NCBI GenBank assembly: GCA_019096065.1
Contig: JAGUCH010000006.1
Location: 3,492,001 to 3,556,000 of the forward strand
DNA length: 64,000 nt
Source: Paracyclopina nana
Taxonomy: Eukaryota > Arthropoda > Copepoda > Cyclopoida > Cyclopettidae
Reading direction: 5' to 3'
A model generated the notes under the pieces. The model had not been told where the DNA came from, made no database searches, and was given only the letters and a program-made list of their open reading frames with translations. Shown piece after piece: positions 12,181 to 23,601 of the stretch (position 1 is the stretch's first letter; every line of letters begins with the position of its first letter). The position numbers were made by a program, and so were the translations under genes.

Positions 12181-15100
12181 GCAATTCTCAGCGGGACATG
12201 GTGCACGAAAAACCATTTTTATGCTACACACCGAAGAATGGTAAATGATTGAGAGGAGCAGCCTACATAAAATGCGAGAATTTTGAGGCCATTCGACAAA
12301 AGTGTCTTCGCCTGAGTTATGATTCATGGGTATTCTTTCTTTGCAGACAAACGAAGCAAAAAAAGGCTGTTTTTGTTTTTCCTTTTCTCCTTCCATTGTG
12401 AAAGTGCTAACAAGCTTAGAAGAAACTTTGCAAGGAGAGTTTACCATAAAAAATCGAGAAAGCAATTCAAAAGCTTTCTTGCTGCTGAATTTTGCAATTT
12501 AAAGCAGTGTGAAAGCTGCATCGAATTTGGCATTAGAAAGCTCCAAAGTAATTTTTTGCGTACTATGTGCTGTACTGACGTCACCCTATGTTGACATGTT
12601 TTGCAAAAAGTTTCCAATTCTGGATTTATGAAGTCTGAGTTTGCGGACAATAATTCAAGGACGACGAAAAGAGTCTGTGAGCCAAGGAAAAAAACTTTTT
12701 TTCAAAAGTAGCTCGCTTGCATACCTCATTATTCATATCCCAGTAGTAGTAGCATTGCGAGGAAAATGAAGTGATGATTTTTTCGAATTTTTGTGGCACG
12801 CATCATTTAAATCTGATCATCATCAATTTGAAGTCAAAAATCATCCAAAAGAGATGGATGATAACGAATTCCGTGTTCTACGATGTGCTGACACATTAAC
12901 GTTCATTTTCTGTCAGGTATCAAGCTGAGTGGATTGAGGCTAAAACTGAGCATAGAGTAAACAACAAAAAAAGCTCATTTTCTCATCTTGATTTTCCCTT
13001 CAGTGCTCAGCCAAGGAGTCACGACTTGGTACCTTTTTTCCCCGGTAAATTGACACAATTGCAGGATTTTTTTCTCGTGTCGAGATCCGTCTGGAAAAGT
13101 TCTTGATGTATTCGAGGAAAAAAAATTGTAAATGTGCACCCAGCAGCAGCCTCTTCAGGGTCAATCACATTAGCCACACACATACTGGGGCTTCTTTGCT
13201 GCGGAGCACTATTACAATAATCTTCCGAGGAGAACCAAAGAGTTCAATTTATTATCGACGGCTGTCTGAGGTCTCTGCGTGCGATTCGAGTGCATGAATT
13301 TTGAAAAAGGTTAAAACTCCGCACGACATTGGCCGATGCCCGGGCAATAATTCCATCATCATGGAAACCTTTTATTGCAGAAATAACCTCCTTTTGGGAC
13401 AGAATAATGATCGCACGCATGTTTCACGGAATGTCATAAACCACGAAAATGGAATGTCGATTGTTTCCTACTTTCAGCTAAAATTGACAGAAAAGAAAGA
13501 AAGAAATGGGAAAAGTTGACAACTTGAAACCCAAAGCTTGAAAGGCCATCCTCGGTGACACGTTATTTTTTAGCGGCTCGACGCGAGCTAATAAGTGGAG
13601 CAAAAAAAGAAAGAGTTCTTTTGTGTCTGATTTTTTCCAATTTTCATCATCCGTTGTCACTTGTCAGAGGCACATTTTAGGAAGCGCAGTTCAAGCTACG
13701 AAAAAAGGAGAATAAGCATGCTGTTGCATCAATAAGTGGTGCAACAACAACAGCCTCTCTGAAAGGAATCTCTGTTTGGCCATTTTTTGCCAATTTGTCT
13801 CCGTTGTTTAGCTTTCCCCTCAAAGCTGTATTTTGGAGAAAGCGCCGTAAAATTCAAGGGTCAAAACCCCAAAGAAGCCGTAAAATAAAAGCGCAGAATT
13901 CGGGCTCAAAGTATTTGTTGTCTCTTTTTATTGTCCTCTTTCCTCATAAATTGGACTTTGGCACTTTCGCGACGACTCATTGAACGGGTCGATGGCCTAG
14001 AGGCCGATATACGGCGAAGGAAAAGCTGCAGGGACAAACAAAAACGATTGCTTTTCAACTTGTTTTCGAGTGGGGTCGTTCTATTTGACGGCTCGCTTCG
14101 TCACCCGGCCTCGTCAGCCTCAAAAGATCCATTTTCAACATATGCTTAGCATTGGGAAAACAATCTATCAGGAAAGATGAAAAGACTGCCAAAAATGCAG
14201 CAAACCGGTCCAATTAATTAAGACAAGCATGCGGATGATTGGGAAAGCCCGCGATTGCTCCCCGTTTTCATGCCTAGGTTGACGTAGGGAACGCGCTCGC
14301 GCAAAAGTGCTTCAAAGTGACGTGATCTCGCGGGCCTGAACTGAGCTAAGTAAGGTGGCAAGCTAGCCAGGCGCTTCGCACCTCCATCAACGAAAACGCA
14401 TGCACTAGCTGAGGGCTCAGTTGAAGCTAGGACCGCTGCCAACTAGGACTTGCCGTCAAAAGTAGTAAAAAAGACGCTTTATGGCTATTTAGAGACCACG
14501 TGCTAATCAACGCGCCATGTGAGAACGGTCAACAAAAGCATCCCGAACAAAATAAAATGGTAAGCTTCTCCTTTGTTGACATTTTTTGTCCGCCAAATCG
14601 GCGTTGGTTAACCGCGTCAGCTGACTCGGTGAGAAATCGCTATTTTCAAGGCATTTTTTCGCCGTTCCTCGACACGCCCCAGACGCAAGACGCTGTGAGT
14701 GACAAGGCCGCCCTCATTAACGTCATTTCACGGCCTTTTTGTCCAATTTGGTGCGTGCGGTTAAAAGGCCCAGCCTAATTTGTCCGCTTGGAGCTTGAAA
14801 TTTATTGAGGAGGTGATAAGCGGAGAGAACTTTGGGAGCAATCATGATAATAGCACAACCCTTTTACCATGCTGAGCCTTGTTGTTCCTGAAAATGCAAC
14901 TCCGCACACTGGGAGAAGCCGCACAAAAATATGTCATCTTTAAGTTACGTATTTCAAAGAGCCTTTTTGAGGCGCCAATTTTAATCAAATTAAGGCTTTT
15001 TGCCCATGTTTTTCCCTCCACGTGAAAAAAGAGCAAGCACTCAACCCACTTTAATCTCTCGACTCCATTTAGCACTCTTATCACCTAGAAATGTGGAGAC

Positions 15101-15218
15101 GTAAGCAAAACCAGCCAACAATCAAGAGTAAAATTCTTTTTGGCACTTGCCTCAACCATATTCTTGGCTCAGGACTGAACTTCTCGAGTTAACACATCTT
15201 TTTCACTTCTTTTTTCAG
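12181..15218. other. Intergenic DNA upstream of ephrin 1, partly CpG-rich
   Basis: No recognised gene. From about 13980 to 14770 the DNA is richer in G+C and CpG than its surroundings and holds the palindrome GTCAGCTGAC near 14616. This makes it a plausible promoter or first-exon region for ephrin 1. The stretch ends with a polypyrimidine tract and the AG acceptor at 15217-15218. Confidence 0.4.
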
Positions 15219-15241
15219 ACGGCTGTTGCAACCATCGTAGA
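15219..15241 (+). other. Ephrin 1: 5' UTR part of coding exon after splice acceptor
   Basis: A pyrimidine-rich tract ending in TTTTTTCAG (AG at 15217-15218) precedes 23 bases of leader and then the ATG. The same arrangement is found at ephrins 2 and 3, so an intron in the 5' UTR just before the start appears shared. The upstream exon is not identified. Confidence 0.6.
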
Positions 15242-16054
15242 ATGAGGTCGTCGTCATTCGTTACCTTGGTCCTCACCTCTTGGTGGTGGATCGTGGCCTC
15301 GGCAAGCGGCTGGAAGATGCACAACATCTATTGGAACACGACCAATCCCATGTTCCGGATCGACAACACCGACAACGTGATCGACATCAACGTGGACAAT
15401 CTGGCCTGGGAATACGACCAGGCCAACATCATTTGTCCCAGATACCGAAAAGGCACCAGTCCGAGTGATATTGAGAAATACGTGATCTACAACGTGTCCA
15501 AAGAGGAGTTTGAGGATTGCCGAATCGTCCAGCCTCAGCCTCGAGTCATCGCAATCTGCGATCAGCCGCATGACCTCAAGTATGTCACCATTACCTTCAG
15601 ATCCTTCACGCCCACTCCGGGTGGCTTGGAGTTCAAGCCCGGTCACGATTACTACTTCATTTCGACCTCGTCGAAAAACGACCTCTATCGGAGGCTGGGT
15701 GGTCAATGTGCCTCGCACAACATGCGGCTCGTTTTCAAGGTGGCGGACAAGCCACTGAGCAAGACTGATGAAGAGGAAGAAGTGTTTGCCACGAAGCTTA
15801 ATGTCAACGTACCTCGAATTCCAGAAGATGCTGGAGTTCAGCAGAAAATCAGTGATTACCACAACTACTTGTATCCTATGCGAGACATTATTGAGCTAGG
15901 CTCAAATTCCGTGGAGCACGAGAAGCGGAGCGAAAATTACGCCGAAGAAGTGTTCAAGCAAGCTTCGGTGATGCATTCACATAGCCCTGGACTTGTCCTG
16001 TTCAAGCCATCGTTCCTCGTGTCTTTCTGGCTTCTGCTCTTCGTCGCAAGATGA
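15242..16054 (+). CDS. Ephrin 1, GPI-anchored Eph receptor ligand
   Basis: Predicted 270-aa ephrin, the cell-surface ligand of Eph receptor tyrosine kinases in contact-dependent repulsion and adhesion. Residues 1-22 form a signal peptide. The receptor-binding domain spans about 26-167 and begins MHNIYWNTTNPMF. The four disulfide cysteines are C65, C93, C106 and C156. The receptor-binding G-H loop is around 119-131 (FRSFTPTPGGLEF), followed by YYFISTSS. N-glycosylation sites are N32 and N84. A variable stalk carries a YLYP motif near 210-213. The hydrophobic C-terminus (about 250-270) ends the protein without a cytoplasmic tail, as in GPI-anchored ephrins. The coding region has no intron. By eye it looks closer to the single fly ephrin than the other copies do. 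The long reverse-strand frame here is a shadow. Confidence 0.95.
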   Translation: MRSSSFVTLVLTSWWWIVASASGWKMHNIYWNTTNPMFRIDNTDNVIDINVDNLAWEYDQANIICPRYRKGTSPSDIEKYVIYNVSKEEFEDCRIVQPQPRVIAICDQPHDLKYVTITFRSFTPTPGGLEFKPGHDYYFISTSSKNDLYRRLGGQCASHNMRLVFKVADKPLSKTDEEEEVFATKLNVNVPRIPEDAGVQQKISDYHNYLYPMRDIIELGSNSVEHEKRSENYAEEVFKQASVMHSHSPGLVLFKPSFLVSFWLLLFVAR

Positions 16055-16212
16055 CACCACTCATATTATGAACTACACTACCAACATTCCACGCGTGATT
16101 CATTCAGTACTTGTCAAATTTTTGTTCGTTTTTAACAAGAGTTGCCTACGCAAAAAGAGGACGCAATGTGTCTTTCAACGTGCCATAAAATTTAATTCAT
16201 TCATTCTTGCTT

Positions 16213-16218
16213 AATAAA
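16213..16218 (+). promoter_or_regulatory. Polyadenylation signal of ephrin 1
   Basis: AATAAA 159 bases after the ephrin 1 stop codon, on the coding strand. It implies a 3' UTR of roughly 180 bases. Confidence 0.65.
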
Positions 16219-19200
16219 TGGCATTCTTAATGCTTTTTTAAAAATCAGAGACCTGCTTCATCAGCACTTTCAAGGTTCCTAGTCGCGAGGATTATGGTGT
16301 GAATGTCAGTCGGGGCTTACCGCGATTTACGTTACTCCCTCGCGATCATATTACTCCGGGGATCAGGGAATGTCTTCGTCTAAGTGAGAAAATTAAGAAA
16401 AATGTACGTGCAGCTCCGCGAGTGGCTTAGAAAGGTCAGATTTGCTTTAGAGGAGGTAAACACCCTAATTTATCAAGTAAAAGCCCTTTTGAGAAATTAT
16501 TGGCTCCTCCAGGGTCACCAATTTTTGGCATCATAATAATAACTGCCATGTAATCATCCACGACTATATAATTCAAGCGAGAACGAGGTAAAATTGCCAG
16601 GCATATTTTTATCGTCAATATTGGCCGTATAACATAAATGGCAAGCAGACGAAAAAGAGGCCTCGCCTTCAAATAAAGGCACGTTCAGGATTTCTCCTCG
16701 AATGCTCTCAATCCATGATACATAAAAAGCCGGAATTGATCCCTGGCCTCAGGTTATGAGCCATTTCATAAAGTGCATGTAAAATAAGCACCGTGCACAG
16801 ATGATTCATCAAGCAGTCCACTTGACAGGGTACAATCAGTGGATCTGATATCGTATCCTGCTATTACGACTTTTGCTCGAAATGCGACACTCTGATGGAT
16901 GAGGTAAACCGTTCATGCTTGGAATTTCCCAAGAAGGAAAAAACGAGCTAGCATAATTAGGATGGACGAGGTTCTTACCGCGAGCAATATTAAATTCTTC
17001 AAGTTTTTCCCTCAAGAATCTGGCCCTTTTTTCGTTTCAATGAAGAATCTTTGCCTGTGGGCAATTCCTTTTTTTATCGCCAGGTGGCGCTCGTTTCTTC
17101 CCGTGGCGTGGGGCTGCACGGCGGCCGGCTGAAAGGGCTGCAATTACCGTGACAGCGCCATCTGGATGGAAAATGCCAAACAAATGCTTACATATCTTGA
17201 GATTGACATCTCTCATAGCAATGCAGAAATATGCAAATATGTGCCCATTTTTCCATGCGTTGCAGTTAGGGAGAAAGCGGGAGTTTTTCCCAAAATGATG
17301 ATCGCGCGCATCCAGTCATCCAGAAAAAATTTTCGATGCACTATGGTGACATACTAAAACCCCGAAAGCACCCATATTCGAGAGAGAGTGACATGCAAAT
17401 TGTTTCACAAATCGTGCGGCACGAAAGTGAATTCCTTATGATGATGACAGCAGCAGCAGCAGATTTTGGTGCAATAAAAAAAGCACAGTGGGCTTTTTAC
17501 GTAGATCTGCGGGCCCAGACTGGAAATATTTTAAATAGACAAAAAAAGGCAGCCTTCCATCATGGTATCAACAAAAGTTTGCTCATGAAAATGCATCTCA
17601 TCAGAATTTAGATTTTTGCCCCCGTGGGGCAACCTTTTTTGTTGCCCTTCTTAAAAGTTGTCTGCACTTTTTCTTGGGTGGTCTTCACTCGCGCTTCAAT
17701 GATTTGATGGGCAGACGGAATTTTTATACTCTGCGGCAGATCAGCGATTGCCAAAAACCGTCAAAATTGATCCATGATATGGCGAATGCTTCGCTTTAAT
17801 CAGGCCAGATTTTTTCGTTAGCAAAGGAAGTGTCACGAAGACAGGTGCGAATGCAGGATACATGTGTGCAATTCTTTTTGCAAAGATTTTTATTATGTCA
17901 ATTAGAGTCGTCGTCGATGTAGCATAGTTAACAATTGAATAATAATGGGCTGTAAAAGAACGATAACGAGCTGCAGCTTCTACGTTAAACGGGCATTTTG
18001 AAAAATTCCGGTAAACACTCGGCGCATATTGATGCCAAATATGGCTCGGTTGGTAATATTAGAGGCCAGAAAAAAGCCTGAAGCCTCAAAATGTCAAAGT
18101 ATAAAGTTGGCGGCCGGGTGAGAGATGCAGCGATGATAATGACATGTAAAATGGCGGTTTTGGCTGTTGCTTGACGTATTTGTGCCTTATCCCTCCCCCG
18201 ACCATAGCCGAGGGGCGCCAATTTTGTTCATACACTGAGATGATCTCGAAATTATCAGCCTTTCGCAGCCGACAAAGTTTCTCTCGTGGTTTATGTAGCA
18301 TGCGACGTGAAAATGATGAATTTTGGCCTGGCACGCCGATAATTCCATGAATATTAAACTTTATGTGCCATAAATCAAACATTTATAAGCACTTACGGCC
18401 ATGTGTGATACAGAATTATAAACTGTAGCTGCTCATATTTGGAGATGATTTGTAACGCTCTGTCACCACACTCGAAAAAGATAAACCACGCACAGAGGTT
18501 ATTGAATATCTGTGAGGTCTTGCGTCTCGCAAAAACCCAGAGAAAATCACCAAACCTACTACTGAGAAAAATCTCAGTTTTCATGGGTGAAACAAAAGCT
18601 AAAAAATAATGACACGTGTGGGACGATTTCTCGGTAAAACACACAGCTGTGGAGAATTTCATGGGTTTTGACGAACGAGTGTGCTAAATCATTTTTCGCA
18701 GTGGTTGACGCGACCAAAAAAGAAAGACCTCTCCTCATAACAATAGCCTAGTTAAATACTACTACATATCAAGTTTTATTATAAAGAGGAGAGGACAAAT
18801 GAGCTCGTTGCTACTGCGATACCATATCATTTTTTTCCAACTAGCAAAATCTAGGTGGTCTGAATCGTTGCTGGCTTGCAAAATAAAATTGAAACGAGAT
18901 ACAGCTAAAAGCTTTTTGCACGTTGAACATTTTTCTTGGCTATGCCTAATTAATGGTGATAAAAGAGCTGGTTTTGTGTCTTTATGCAGATGTCTCCAAG
19001 AAGGAAGGCTTGCGAGCTAGCTGCTTTAAAAGCCTTTGAAGAGAAAAAGTGCCCTTTTTCGCGCCCCTCTAAAAAATCGAGTAAATCTAGTTTTTGTGCT
19101 TTGGGTGGTCTAGACTGTTGTTATATGCCCTTTAAATGGCTGAGTGTGCCTGCTGTTTTTGCCTTACTTTTTCATGATTTCCTAACGAGCCTTTCAACAT

Positions 19201-19891
19201 GGTGGTCATCCATTTGGGCAGTGTGTCAATAACATTTGAATATCAGCCACATGGCCCCCCACCAAAAAACTGATGCTTCTTCTCTGCCTTTAAAAAAATG
19301 TGACAAGACCGAAATTGGACACCACAGAGTCTAGAAAAGGGTGATTGACCCCTCCAAATTGTTGCTTGGAATGTAAACGTGCCGTGAATGAGTAATGGCT
19401 ATCAAATGTCACCAAAAGCTCACTCTCTATGATTTGGCAACCAGAGATCAGATGCATTGATATCAACTTGTCAAAGAACCATTTAACGTAAAACAAATAT
19501 TTGCTTAGCATGAAGGCACTTTTTCAAGATAAGTAAAGGTAACTTTCAAATAATTGCTTAAAAACAAAGCCAACATCATCAAAGTTGCCAGAGGGTTGAA
19601 AATCATTAGCTAATGTCCATTGCCGAGTCGGAAGAAGAGGGCAAAGTTGTATGGCCTTTGTTTCCAAGACGATGATAATTTTCCAGTTTATTTTGCATCA
19701 GTTTATCTCTGTGCATGCAATGATCCCACGACTGCATGGCTTTTTTGTTATCAGTGAATTATGGCTGAAGATTTCAATTAGCTGAGAGATCTAGTTTCGC
19801 AGAATAAAACGTCGTTTCGATTTTTTTTTGCGTGCATTTTTTGCGCAGATTTATTGTCCCCTAACCCTCGTAAATTTGCAGATGTGACAAA
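16219..19891. other. Intergenic DNA between ephrin 1 and the LTR element
   Basis: About 3.7 kb without a supported gene. Open frames are under 100 codons and unlike known families. A CAG-type microsatellite is at 17448-17462. Confidence 0.4.
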
Positions 19892-19896
19892 TGGCT
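19892..19896. repeat. Target-site duplication TGGCT (left)
   Basis: Identical to 23830-23834 directly after the 3' LTR, as expected from a 5-bp staggered integration by a retroviral-type integrase. Confidence 0.9.
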
Positions 19897-20124
19897 TGTC
19901 TGAAATATTTCGCTACTATATTTGAATATTCCCGCTCTTTATATTTTCCCTCCCTCTCGTTAAACTCGTCAGCTTCAGCTGAATAAAACAGTTACGTTCC
20001 ACCTTTCACCCAAACAAGTTGTTCATCGAGATTTATTCTACGGTTCCACACTTATAAGTATTACTTCGTAAAGTCATCGGCAATTTTCTCCAAGGACTAG
20101 TATCCGGGTAGCAAATTGCTTACA
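19897..20124 (+). repeat. 5' LTR (228 bp)
   Basis: TG...CA-bounded long terminal repeat. It carries a TATA-like TTTATATTTT from about 19938 and a polyadenylation signal AATAAA at 19982-19987, a normal U3-R arrangement. By eye it is identical to the 3' copy. Confidence 0.95.
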
Positions 20125-20136
20125 TGGCGCCCAACG
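20125..20136 (+). other. Primer-binding site, tRNA-Lys type
   Basis: TGGCGCCCAACG directly abuts the 5' LTR. It matches the start of the primer-binding site used with tRNA-Lys1,2 by many retroviruses and retrotransposons. The match to a lysine tRNA 3' end of this species is inferred. Confidence 0.75.
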
Positions 20137-20337
20137 GATTGCAGCAAGAACCAAACTTCCTGCCACCCTGGGTGTAAGAATACGCCTCGAAAGGCAGTAG
20201 CTCATGGGGCTTGATTTCAAAGGCCTGCTTATAAGCAACCCTTTGGATCTCGGAGGCCTGCAATAGCAACCCTCCGGCTCAAGCTAACAGTGTCTGGCAC
20301 AAAACTTGGCCTTGAAAGTCCTCAAACGAGTGAAATC

Positions 20338-20750
20338 CCCCGGCATCGGCTCTATCCCATCCCACGGCATCGGCCAAGCAAATCCCTCGGCATCGGCTCA
20401 AAGGCAAATCCCGAGGCATCGGCGAAAGCAAATCCCGAGGCATCGGTAGAAGCAAATCCCGAGGCATCAGACCTCCGCAAGCACTGGAAAACCCGAGTTC
20501 CAGCACTCAATCCTGCAACTTTACTAACGGCATCGGCCAAGCAAATCCCTCGGCATCGGCTCAAAAGCAAATCCCGAGGCATCGGCAAAAGCAAATCCCA
20601 GAGGTAAAGAAGCAAAACCACGTGGCAAGTTCGGCTTCGAGTGATCCTCAGACGAGTGAAATCCCTTGGCATCGGCTCAAGCAAATCCCTTGGCATCGGC
20701 TCAGTCCAATCCCGAGGCATCGGTAAAAGCAAATCCCGAGGCATCAGATC
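20338..20750 (+). repeat. Tandem repeat in the LTR-element leader (about 24-bp unit)
   Basis: Imperfect tandem copies of a unit around AATCCCGAGGCATCGG plus an AAAAGCA-like spacer, about 24 bp long. A larger block of roughly 80 bp beginning ACGGCATCGGCCAAGC is itself duplicated (near 20361 and 20527). The repeat gives open frames on both strands because its unit length is a multiple of three. I regard those frames as by-products, since the gag frame starts downstream. Confidence 0.8.
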
Positions 20751-21077
20751 TTGAAAAGCATCACTAAAACCCAAGCTCCCACTTGGCTTCTTCTCGTAAA
20801 CTGACTTAACAGTCAATTTTTTCACTTTTTCCAGTTCTAAAGAACTAATCCGTTTCTATTTACAGGTCCAAAGACCAGTGAACCCCTCCCCAGACGTTTC
20901 TAAGACCCAAAAGGGACGTCGAATTCTTTCAACTCTATTCTATTCCGGAAAGACTCAAAAGCCAATCCGGATTCACCACTTCTTCTTACACCCAGTTAAA
21001 AAACTGTAGCTGTTTAAGAACAATAAAATGGATTCTACTTAACAGTTTAGTTCTTGAATAGCAGTAATTCTCCAAAA

Positions 21078-22175
21078 ATGGCCAGCGCAATGAATGCGAG
21101 CTCTCCAATTCAGTCCGATGAGGAAAATCCTCTGAGACATTGGAAGCTTGTTTACCAAGAACTTGAGGCCGAAATGCAAAGCATTCAGGCTCAATATGAC
21201 GCATGGCATAAAGTCATGCCAGATGTCATGAAACAAGACATCAAGCCTTACAAGAGAAAGCTCAAGGAGCTCAGGCCAAAGATCTCACACCTCGACAAGG
21301 AAGTTGAAGCCTTCGAGGAAGACACAGACTTCATCGATGCCGAAGATGGCGAGGCCAGAGACAAGGCTTTAATCATCTTGAGGGAAAAAATGGAAATGAT
21401 CCTCATTCGCAAAGGAGGCTGGTTTGCGAGATTTCGCAGATATCTAGCCGAATACGAACGTGAGAATCCAGAGGATTTGAACCTCTCAAAAATTTCGAAA
21501 AATGAAATGCAGGAATCTACAATTAGCACAAGCTGCACAGCTATATCAAAACCTTCAACCTGCGCTCAAACGGGCGACTGGAACGAAGCGCAAATGGCAC
21601 TCAAAGCACCCATAAAAACGGAAATGGGTAGCAAGCCTCGCAATGATCTCCTTGAAAAACTCGAAAAAGAGGCTGCTAAGAAAGCCCAGGTGACAGTCAA
21701 AATATCGGCCAACGAGTCCTCGGACGTCATGCCTTTCCCAGAGGACTTGAGCCTTTCCAAAACAAAAACAAGCGTGCATACACGCCAAAATTTACTCGAA
21801 AAACGAGAAATTCTACGCTCAGACGAGCTCGAAAGTGATCCAAATCCAGACTTGAACTTGTCAAGAAAAAAGATGCTGGATGACGCAGAAGCGTCAATCG
21901 TCTTAAAAGCCCAACAAGCTAAAGCTAAAAGTGGGCAGACAATCCCGAGGTCAATTGCAAATTGGCCTCATCGAAGCGCACCACCTTGGCCAATCGCTCA
22001 TCGCAGCGCACCACCTTGGCCAATCGCTCATCGAAGCGCACCACCTTGGCAAAATAGTCCGAAACAAGTCGGCAAAATTCGTGCAACTCTTTCTAGTCAC
22101 TTTTGCCCCCTAAAAATGTCATCAGACATGTCAAACATGGGGGCGAATCATACCTATCAAGGGTTAAAAACTTGA
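21078..22175 (+). CDS. Gag-like protein of the LTR retrotransposon
   Basis: A 365-aa frame beginning at AAAAATGGCC, the first ATG in frame; an open upstream stretch lacks an ATG. The protein is highly charged and helix-rich, with a Lys/Glu-rich coiled-coil-like N-terminal half (about 20-120). It shows no CCHC zinc knuckle and no protease motif. A short motif recurs: NPEDLNLSK, FPEDLSLSK and NPDLNLSR. Near the C-terminus a 10-residue repeat (HRSAPPWPIA) occurs almost three times, encoded by the 30-bp repeat at 21967-22050. Position after the primer site and leader is that of gag, and no pol follows. Function as a capsid-like protein is inferred from position, not from a recognised domain. Confidence 0.65.
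   Translation: MASAMNASSPIQSDEENPLRHWKLVYQELEAEMQSIQAQYDAWHKVMPDVMKQDIKPYKRKLKELRPKISHLDKEVEAFEEDTDFIDAEDGEARDKALIILREKMEMILIRKGGWFARFRRYLAEYERENPEDLNLSKISKNEMQESTISTSCTAISKPSTCAQTGDWNEAQMALKAPIKTEMGSKPRNDLLEKLEKEAAKKAQVTVKISANESSDVMPFPEDLSLSKTKTSVHTRQNLLEKREILRSDELESDPNPDLNLSRKKMLDDAEASIVLKAQQAKAKSGQTIPRSIANWPHRSAPPWPIAHRSAPPWPIAHRSAPPWQNSPKQVGKIRATLSSHFCPLKMSSDMSNMGANHTYQGLKT
21967..22050 (+). repeat. 30-bp tandem repeat inside gag
   Basis: Nearly three copies of a 30-bp unit containing GAAGCGCACCACCTTGGC. The copies differ by single bases. Being a multiple of three, the repeat keeps the gag frame open and encodes a Pro/Trp/His-containing decapeptide repeat. Confidence 0.85.
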
Positions 22176-23593
22176 ATTTTAAATTGCAAAACTGCGGGGA
22201 ATGAGTAAACTCAAATACCGCAAAATTCTAACTGAAAAAACGCTCGCAAAAAGAAACGTTTCTGAGTAGCAATTCTGATCTAAAGAAAGAATTGATCAGC
22301 GTTAAAGCTGCTCAGAACATAGCATGCCAAAAGGTTCAATATGATGTTTCATCAAATGACAAAAATGACAAATGATGGCATCAACAGGCTAATAAAACTG
22401 CCAAACTACAAAAAGCTGAAGCTAACCTTAAAACCTAAAAAGCTCTGACAAATCCGGAAACTTTCTAACACACTCAGAAACTCCGTCAGGCTTAAACCTA
22501 AAGGAAAAGCAATACGAAAACCGAGTTTTTTACAAAAAGAAACTTGCACTTTCTTTCCTCATTCGCGAAGCGCAAAAAGAAGCGTTTCTGAGTGTCAATT
22601 CTGATCTAAAGAAAGAATTGGAAAGTTTCAACGCAAAGGGCAACCTTGGATACCTGTTGAAACAATCTCTGCATGGTCTGATTTGTACAAAAGATCCTTC
22701 AAACTGAGTCAAATATTCAACGAAAAAAAGGGAGAAACTCCCAAAGGAATCTGACATTCCAAAACTCAAAGCTCTGGAAAGACTAGATGCTTTATTCGCT
22801 GACCAAAAAGGCAGAAAAGGCTTTCTACAAACAAAGCTATCAAACCTGTCCCCTTTTGACCACTGAAAAATTTAAAATAAAACCTGCAAAGAGAGAAATA
22901 TATTCAATTAGACAATTGATTCCACTTAATATTCTCTAAAACGCGGGGAAAATAACACGAAAAGTGTCAATTTAAGTTCTAAACGCGGGGAACTTTGAAT
23001 TTGAAGACTGCGTGAAATCAAAACAATAACAAAGACTCGACGTCAAGACTGGAACCAAAGTTAAAACCGAGTCTATATGACGTCACGAATTATCGCAAAA
23101 CTCGAGAATTCATAGTACAACGCAAAAAAATGACAAAAGTCTTTGAATCAATAGCAATTCCAAGGTTTAATTACTTCGTAATTGCGGGGAAAAAGTAAGA
23201 ATTGCTCCATAACATTACGTACAGTTTAAAAACTCATGAAATGCGCAAATCGCGGGGAAAGTCAAACGGCGATCCGATCCGCTCAAAATATTGCACGAGA
23301 AAACTCGCACCCAAAAGACGAACCAAAAAGTCCAAAAGACTCCCCACTCTACCTTGACAAGAGCAACGAGCTACGCAAAAGGATACCCAACTTGTTCGCC
23401 GACCCGATCACACCGCTCCAGGGATCAAAAGGCTGACCCCAGGCTACTCGCCGAAGTCATGCCCACGAAGCACATCATCGTATTAAGATTCAACTATCCA
23501 GTACCCTGATTGCCAATTGGACCCTAACAAGAACTATTGGACAAGAGAGAAGGAGAAGGCTCAATATTCGAACGTGTAAAGCATTGTGCTTTA
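22176..23593 (+). pseudogene. Decayed coding tail of the LTR element
   Basis: No long frame is intact, but coding remnants are visible. About 22455-22707 reads open in one frame and encodes a Lys/Glu-rich helical segment containing FLSVNSDLKKEL. A second, diverged copy around 22241-22375 contains FLSSNSDLKKEL. The underlying DNA is a roughly 55-bp duplication (22241-22294 and 22565-22620). Stop codons break both from each other and from gag. They are probably remnants of a longer gag-related region. None resembles pol. Confidence 0.5.
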
Positions 23594-23601
23594 GCGGGGA
23601 A
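23594..23601 (+). other. Polypurine tract before the 3' LTR
   Basis: GCGGGGAA abuts the 3' LTR, where the plus-strand primer should lie. The same octamer occurs five more times upstream in the element (22194, 22943, 22985, 23184 and 23252). Confidence 0.7.

Noticed and set aside
15254..15862. 202-codon open frame on the minus strand inside ephrin 1
   Set aside because: It is the antisense shadow of the conserved ephrin domain. It has no family resemblance of its own, and the sense protein explains the codon pattern.
18690..18710. CAGTGGTT as a hAT-type terminus
   Set aside because: No matching inverted end or 8-bp target duplication found nearby.
20352..20825. 157-codon minus-strand frame rich in MPRDL repeats
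   Set aside because: Arises because the tandem repeat unit is a multiple of three. It lies in the leader of a plus-strand retroelement and the repeat opens frames on both strands.
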